From Paenibacillus sp. SY21-1 (GTDB taxonomy: Bacteria > Bacillota > Bacilli > Paenibacillales > Paenibacillaceae), in NCBI RefSeq assembly GCF_005222705.1, contig NZ_STGF01000002.1:310001-374000 (forward strand): a stretch of 64,000 nt of DNA, written 5' to 3'. The notes under the pieces were generated by a model. It was not told the DNA's origin. It searched no databases and saw nothing but the letters and a program-made list of their open reading frames with translations. This document shows positions 60,837 to 64,000 of the stretch, one piece after another (positions within the stretch are counted from its first letter, which is position 1; each line of letters starts with the position of its first letter). Made by a program: the position numbers and the translations under genes.

Positions 60837-62039
60837 TTATGGAGCAAAAGGAGCCGGACGGCCAAGCAGGTAGCCTTGCGCATACTGGACGCCCATACCT
60901 TGCACTTTGGCAAGCTCATGCGCCTCCTCGATGCCTTCCGCGATGACCGGAATATCGAGCTTGTTTGCCAGCTCCAGCAGGGTATGCAGAATATGCTCCT
61001 TAATCTCGTCCTGATGGATATTCTGAATGATGGAGCGGTCTACCTTCAAGTAGTCCGGTCTCAGCTCGACGATCGATTGCAGCGAGGAGTAGCCGGCGCC
61101 TACATCGTCTATCGCAATCTGGTAGCCCTGCCTGCGGTAATGCTCAAGCGCCCGCTTCACGGAAGCGAAATCGTCAATCGAGCTGCGCTCGGTAATTTCG
61201 AACACGACATTGCGGGGGGACAGCCCTCTCTGCTCCAGCAGATTGAGCGTTTGCCCGGGCAAGAAGCAAGGGTCCTCCATAATTTGCGCCATTACGTTAA
61301 TAAACAGCTTTTGTTCGCCGCCCAGCCTCGTGCAGCCGTCGATTGCCTTCTCGCGGGCAAGCCTGTCCAATGAGTAGGTCAGCCCCTCCTTCTCCGCGAA
61401 CCAGAACAGCTCTGACGGATGAGCGAACCAGGTTCTGTCTACCGTTCGCGCCAGCGCCTCGTAGCCGAACACAGTCCCGCTCCCGCCAAGCGAAACGATT
61501 GGCTGGTACACCGGCGTAATTTGACGATGCTCCAGCAGCTTGTCCATGGCCAGCCGCTTCAGGCTCAGCTCCAGCGCATCGGCGCTTTGCCCGTGCAGCA
61601 GCGCTTTTTTCATAGCCGCGTACCAGGAGCCACCTGCAAGATCCGCCGGCACAATCGCAATGCCCACATGCAGCTTGTCCCGAATTCGGTGCTGTACATC
61701 CACAGTCTGAAGCTCTACATATCTGCCTCTAATCTCGTCTACTTGCCGGTAAGCAAGTCCGATCAGCCATTCCTCCAGCGCATCCTGATGGGGGCCCGAC
61801 AGCCTCAGCTGTACAAATAAATCGTCATTCATCCATTGATACCCGGATATAAGCTCGGAGCTTCTCTCCAGGGCAGCAAGCTCGCCTTCTGCAAATTCCC
61901 GCCAATTTTCCTGCAGGGACGCTCCGGGATGGCCGCCCCGTTCGTCCGGGAAGCTCCATGACAAATAAATAATGCCCAGAAAATCGGAGCCTGCGTCAAT
62001 TGGTCCCTCTTGTCGCCATATCGCCTGTTGATCTATCAC
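60837..62039 (-). CDS. EAL domain cyclic-di-GMP phosphodiesterase
   Basis: About 400 residues from a GTG (62039) that overlaps the TGA of the upstream GGDEF gene by 4 bases; the longer open frame is a shadow of that gene. An N-terminal region of about 140 residues (DFLGIIYLSWSFPDE...) of uncertain fold is followed by an EAL domain at about 150-400. The metal and catalytic residues appear present: YEALAR, the Asn of LFINVM, the Glu of EITERS, DDVGAGYSS, the Lys of DYLKVDRS, VIAEGIE and QGYLLG. It should hydrolyse c-di-GMP to pGpG. Co-translation with a GGDEF protein suggests a matched pair. Confidence 0.9.
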   Translation of the reverse strand: MIDQQAIWRQEGPIDAGSDFLGIIYLSWSFPDERGGHPGASLQENWREFAEGELAALERSSELISGYQWMNDDLFVQLRLSGPHQDALEEWLIGLAYRQVDEIRGRYVELQTVDVQHRIRDKLHVGIAIVPADLAGGSWYAAMKKALLHGQSADALELSLKRLAMDKLLEHRQITPVYQPIVSLGGSGTVFGYEALARTVDRTWFAHPSELFWFAEKEGLTYSLDRLAREKAIDGCTRLGGEQKLFINVMAQIMEDPCFLPGQTLNLLEQRGLSPRNVVFEITERSSIDDFASVKRALEHYRRQGYQIAIDDVGAGYSSLQSIVELRPDYLKVDRSIIQNIHQDEIKEHILHTLLELANKLDIPVIAEGIEEAHELAKVQGMGVQYAQGYLLGRPAPFAP

Positions 62040-63484
62040 GTTTGCTTCCGTCCCTCTCCGACCTGCATGCCAGTTATTTGCTCCATGACGTACACGCTGC
62101 CTTTGCAGGCCTTGGCCTGCTTTTTGATTTTTGCCGCATAGCCCGATATGGCCTCTGGCGTTAGCGGAACTTCGCCGTCCCAGATCATAAGCGATAACGA
62201 TAAGGTGACGCCTTCGTGCCGAATCCTGTTGCCATGCCGGTCTTCTACCTCTTTTACCTCGGTACCGCCGTAGAAAGCGTGAACGCCGCGATCGAAGGAA
62301 TCGATGAGCTCCTTGCAGAGCTTCTCTCCGCATTCTCCGTCCGTAACCGCGATAAAGTCGTCTCCGCCGATATGACCGACAAAGCTTTGCCTGCAGCCAA
62401 GCCGCTCCAATTCCTGCTCCAGCAGGCGCGCCAAATAACGGATCAAATCATCGCCCCGGGAAAAGCCGAAATAATCGTTGTACCATTTAAAATAATCCAA
62501 ATCCGCATATACGACCGCAAACGGCTTGTCGGCGGCTATTCTACGGCCAAGCTCGCGCTGAATGGCCTCATTGCCGGGCAAGCCCGTCAACGGGTTGGCT
62601 CCCCGCGCCGCTTCTGTCCGCAATGTCGTCATGCATTCCAGAATCGACCGGATAGATGCCGCCCCCAGCATCTTCCCTTCCTTCGTTATGAGCACAACGT
62701 CGTATAGCTGGCCGAAATCGCGCGCCATAGCAAGCTGCGACACTTGCTCAACCGGCATCTGCTCGTCCACAATCAGCGGTTGATTGTTCATAATGCGCTC
62801 GACCGGCTTGTTCCAATACAACGGCAGGCCGAATTGTCCGGCCAGCATCTGGTGCAGCTTTTCCTTTGTCAAGATGCCGATCGGCCGTCCTTGATCAACG
62901 ATAACCGCCCCTTGCGCCTGCGCATTCGTGTCGAACAAATAGGCGACCTCCGACACCCGCGAGCCTGCCTGAAAAAGCGGATAAGCCTTGGCAAGCGTGC
63001 CTATGCTGACCACCCTGTTCTGGATGGCCTTAGCGTGCGCTGAAGCCGCAAGCTCGTCTGCTGCCGAGGGCGCCGCGATGCTGGCAGGGATGCCGTGGTG
63101 ACCCATCGCCTCCAGAAGCACCCGGTAAAACACCGTCTCCGACGATCTGCCGGTCAAGGATGGAAGGGCCGTGGCGACGCCGATTCTCAAATCGTCGACC
63201 TTTCCCTTCACGTACTGATGAAGCCGCGCCGCAGCCTCCTCCGTCTGCTTCCTGATCGGCGTACCGTCCTTAGCCCGTTCAAACAGCAATACATAATCGG
63301 TATCCAGCCTTTGCTTCCAAAAAAGGCTAGCTTCCGTTGCCGCCCAATCCTGCAGCAACCATTCCATCTCAACGCAGCCTGGCTGCGCTCTTACATACAT
63401 AACGCCAATTCCGCCGTCATGCCAACGTTCCTTCATATTCCTCATCATATCCCGATTGAATAAACCTGTGCCGACCTCGCCCAT
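62036..63484 (-). CDS. CBS-GGDEF domain protein with a GGDDF variant motif
   Basis: About 482 residues from the ATG at 63484 (GAGGGGA upstream). An N-terminal region of about 150 residues of unknown fold is followed by a CBS domain pair at about 155-275 (PIGILTKEKLHQML, KMLGAASIRSIL) and a GGDEF domain at about 290-470. The domain has DLDYFKWYNDYFG and the active-site motif HIGGDDFIAV, where the usual Glu of GG(D/E)EF is Asp, and lacks an RxxD inhibitory site. CBS domains usually bind adenosyl nucleotides. Cyclase activity is uncertain because of the motif change. It is coupled to the EAL gene. Confidence 0.88.
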   Translation of the reverse strand: MGEVGTGLFNRDMMRNMKERWHDGGIGVMYVRAQPGCVEMEWLLQDWAATEASLFWKQRLDTDYVLLFERAKDGTPIRKQTEEAAARLHQYVKGKVDDLRIGVATALPSLTGRSSETVFYRVLLEAMGHHGIPASIAAPSAADELAASAHAKAIQNRVVSIGTLAKAYPLFQAGSRVSEVAYLFDTNAQAQGAVIVDQGRPIGILTKEKLHQMLAGQFGLPLYWNKPVERIMNNQPLIVDEQMPVEQVSQLAMARDFGQLYDVVLITKEGKMLGAASIRSILECMTTLRTEAARGANPLTGLPGNEAIQRELGRRIAADKPFAVVYADLDYFKWYNDYFGFSRGDDLIRYLARLLEQELERLGCRQSFVGHIGGDDFIAVTDGECGEKLCKELIDSFDRGVHAFYGGTEVKEVEDRHGNRIRHEGVTLSLSLMIWDGEVPLTPEAISGYAAKIKKQAKACKGSVYVMEQITGMQVGEGRKQT

Positions 63485-63624
63485 TACGGTTCCCCTCAAT
63501 GTGTGATGGAAAAATTTTTATTTTTTCGATATGACGTTATTTTAACCATTAAGTGTGAACTAACATCAACCGAAATATTAATTCTAGGTAAAATTCGACA
63601 TTATTCAACATCTTCCACAAAAAC

Positions 63625-63660
63625 TAAAAAGACTATTGCGCTTAAGATGCGACAACAGTC
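63625..63660 (-). terminator. Rho-independent terminator after pstB
   Basis: On the minus strand GACTGTTGTCGC pairs with GCGCAATAGTC (with small internal mismatches) around ATCTTAA, followed by TTTTTAG. It lies 44 bases past the pstB stop codon. Confidence 0.75.
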
Positions 63661-63703
63661 CTTCATTTTGTGTTTATGCTTATGTTCAGGCCATTTGCGG
63701 CTG

Positions 63704-64000
63704 TTAGCCGAAGCGGCCCGAAATATAATCGCTTGTTTCTTTTTTGCCGGGATTGGTGAATATTTTCTCCGTTTGGTCAAATTCCACCAGATTGCCGGAG
63801 AGAAAAAATGCCGTTTTCGAGGATACGCGCGCCGCCTGATGCATATTGTGCGTCACGATGACGATGCAATAGTCCTGCTTCAATTCGGTAATCAGCTCTT
63901 CTACCTTCGCAGTCGAAATCGGGTCCAGCGCGGAAGCCGGCTCATCCATCAGAATGATGTTCGGCTTAACCGCAATCGATCTCGCAATGCACAGGCGCTG
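63704..64000 (-). CDS. pstB: Phosphate ABC transporter ATP-binding protein, C-terminal part (gene continues beyond the window)
   Basis: The last 98 residues are visible. They start within the signature helix ([14 protein letters not shown]), followed by Walker B and D-loop ([14 protein letters not shown], the SALDP form being typical of PstB), the H-loop [12 protein letters not shown] and the end [18 protein letters not shown], the common PstB C-terminus. It energises high-affinity phosphate uptake with PstSCA. A terminator follows. Confidence 0.95.
   Translation of the reverse strand, partial: QRLCIARSIAVKPNIILMDEPASALDPISTAKVEELITELKQDYCIVIVTHNMHQAARVSSKTAFFLSGNLVEFDQTEKIFTNPGKKETSDYISGRFG

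Overview
The window looks like a chromosomal segment of a spore-forming, plant-polysaccharide-degrading Firmicute, most likely Paenibacillus or a close relative. The grounds are an alpha/beta-type small acid-soluble spore protein, the conserved Bacillus-type block polA-mutM-ytaF-coaE with nrdR nearby, and repeated YesM/YesN two-component systems attached to LplA/LplB/YtcP-type sugar ABC importers. There are also SLH, cohesin and dockerin domains. The genus is inferred from gene content only; no 16S gene is present.

Layout. 1-7.2 kb: the end of an ABC-2 type ATPase gene, then a minus-strand ABC/FtsX exporter operon headed by a TetR regulator with its own promoter and operator, a LuxR-type response regulator with a sensor kinase, and a CPBP membrane protease. 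7.3-8.3 kb: a small unknown gene and a truncated MalT-like regulator. 8.3-17.2 kb: sugar importer cluster 1 (YesM, YesN, two different solute-binding lipoproteins, LplB, YtcP). 17.4-25.5 kb: cluster 2 (YesM, YesN, solute-binding lipoprotein, MalF/MalG-type permeases, a cytoplasmic trehalase/GH63-like glycosidase). 25.6-28.9 kb: AraC and TetR regulators, a RibD/DHFR-fold reductase and an unknown protein. 28.9-38 kb: a probable xylan locus, all on the minus strand: a cohesin-SLH surface protein, an orphan solute-binding lipoprotein, a membrane-spanning AraC regulator, and a secreted GH10 xylanase with cohesin, FIVAR and dockerin modules. 38.5-49.2 kb: cluster 3 (YesN, YesM, solute-binding lipoprotein, LplB, YtcP) followed by a convergent GH2 beta-galactosidase and its divergent AraC regulator. 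49.3-53.6 kb: small accessory genes, two GNAT genes (one broken), two VOC genes (one with an in-frame stop), and about 1 kb of apparently decayed DNA. 53.6-64 kb: housekeeping genes: tRNA-Ala(GGC), nrdR, SASP, a lytic transglycosylase, coaE, ytaF, mutM, polA, an overlapping EAL/CBS-GGDEF pair, and the end of pstB.

How it fits together. Each of the three importer clusters has a membrane histidine kinase of the YesM type and an AraC-type response regulator (YesN), which probably sense an extracellular oligosaccharide and switch on the adjacent binding protein and permeases. None encodes its own ATPase, so a shared MsmX-type ATPase elsewhere is expected. Glycosidases next to clusters 2 and 3 would finish degradation inside the cell. 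CcpA-like (cre) sites lie in front of some of these units.

The most interesting part is 28.9-38 kb. A secreted xylanase ending in a two-repeat dockerin is encoded about 4.7 kb from a protein consisting of a signal peptide, one cohesin and three SLH domains, the layout of a single-cohesin cell-surface anchor. The xylanase also carries its own cohesin, so self-assembly on the cell wall is possible. A second unusual spot is the tRNA-Ala 3' end, which is mirrored into a palindrome of about 90 bp and repeated about 250 bp away.
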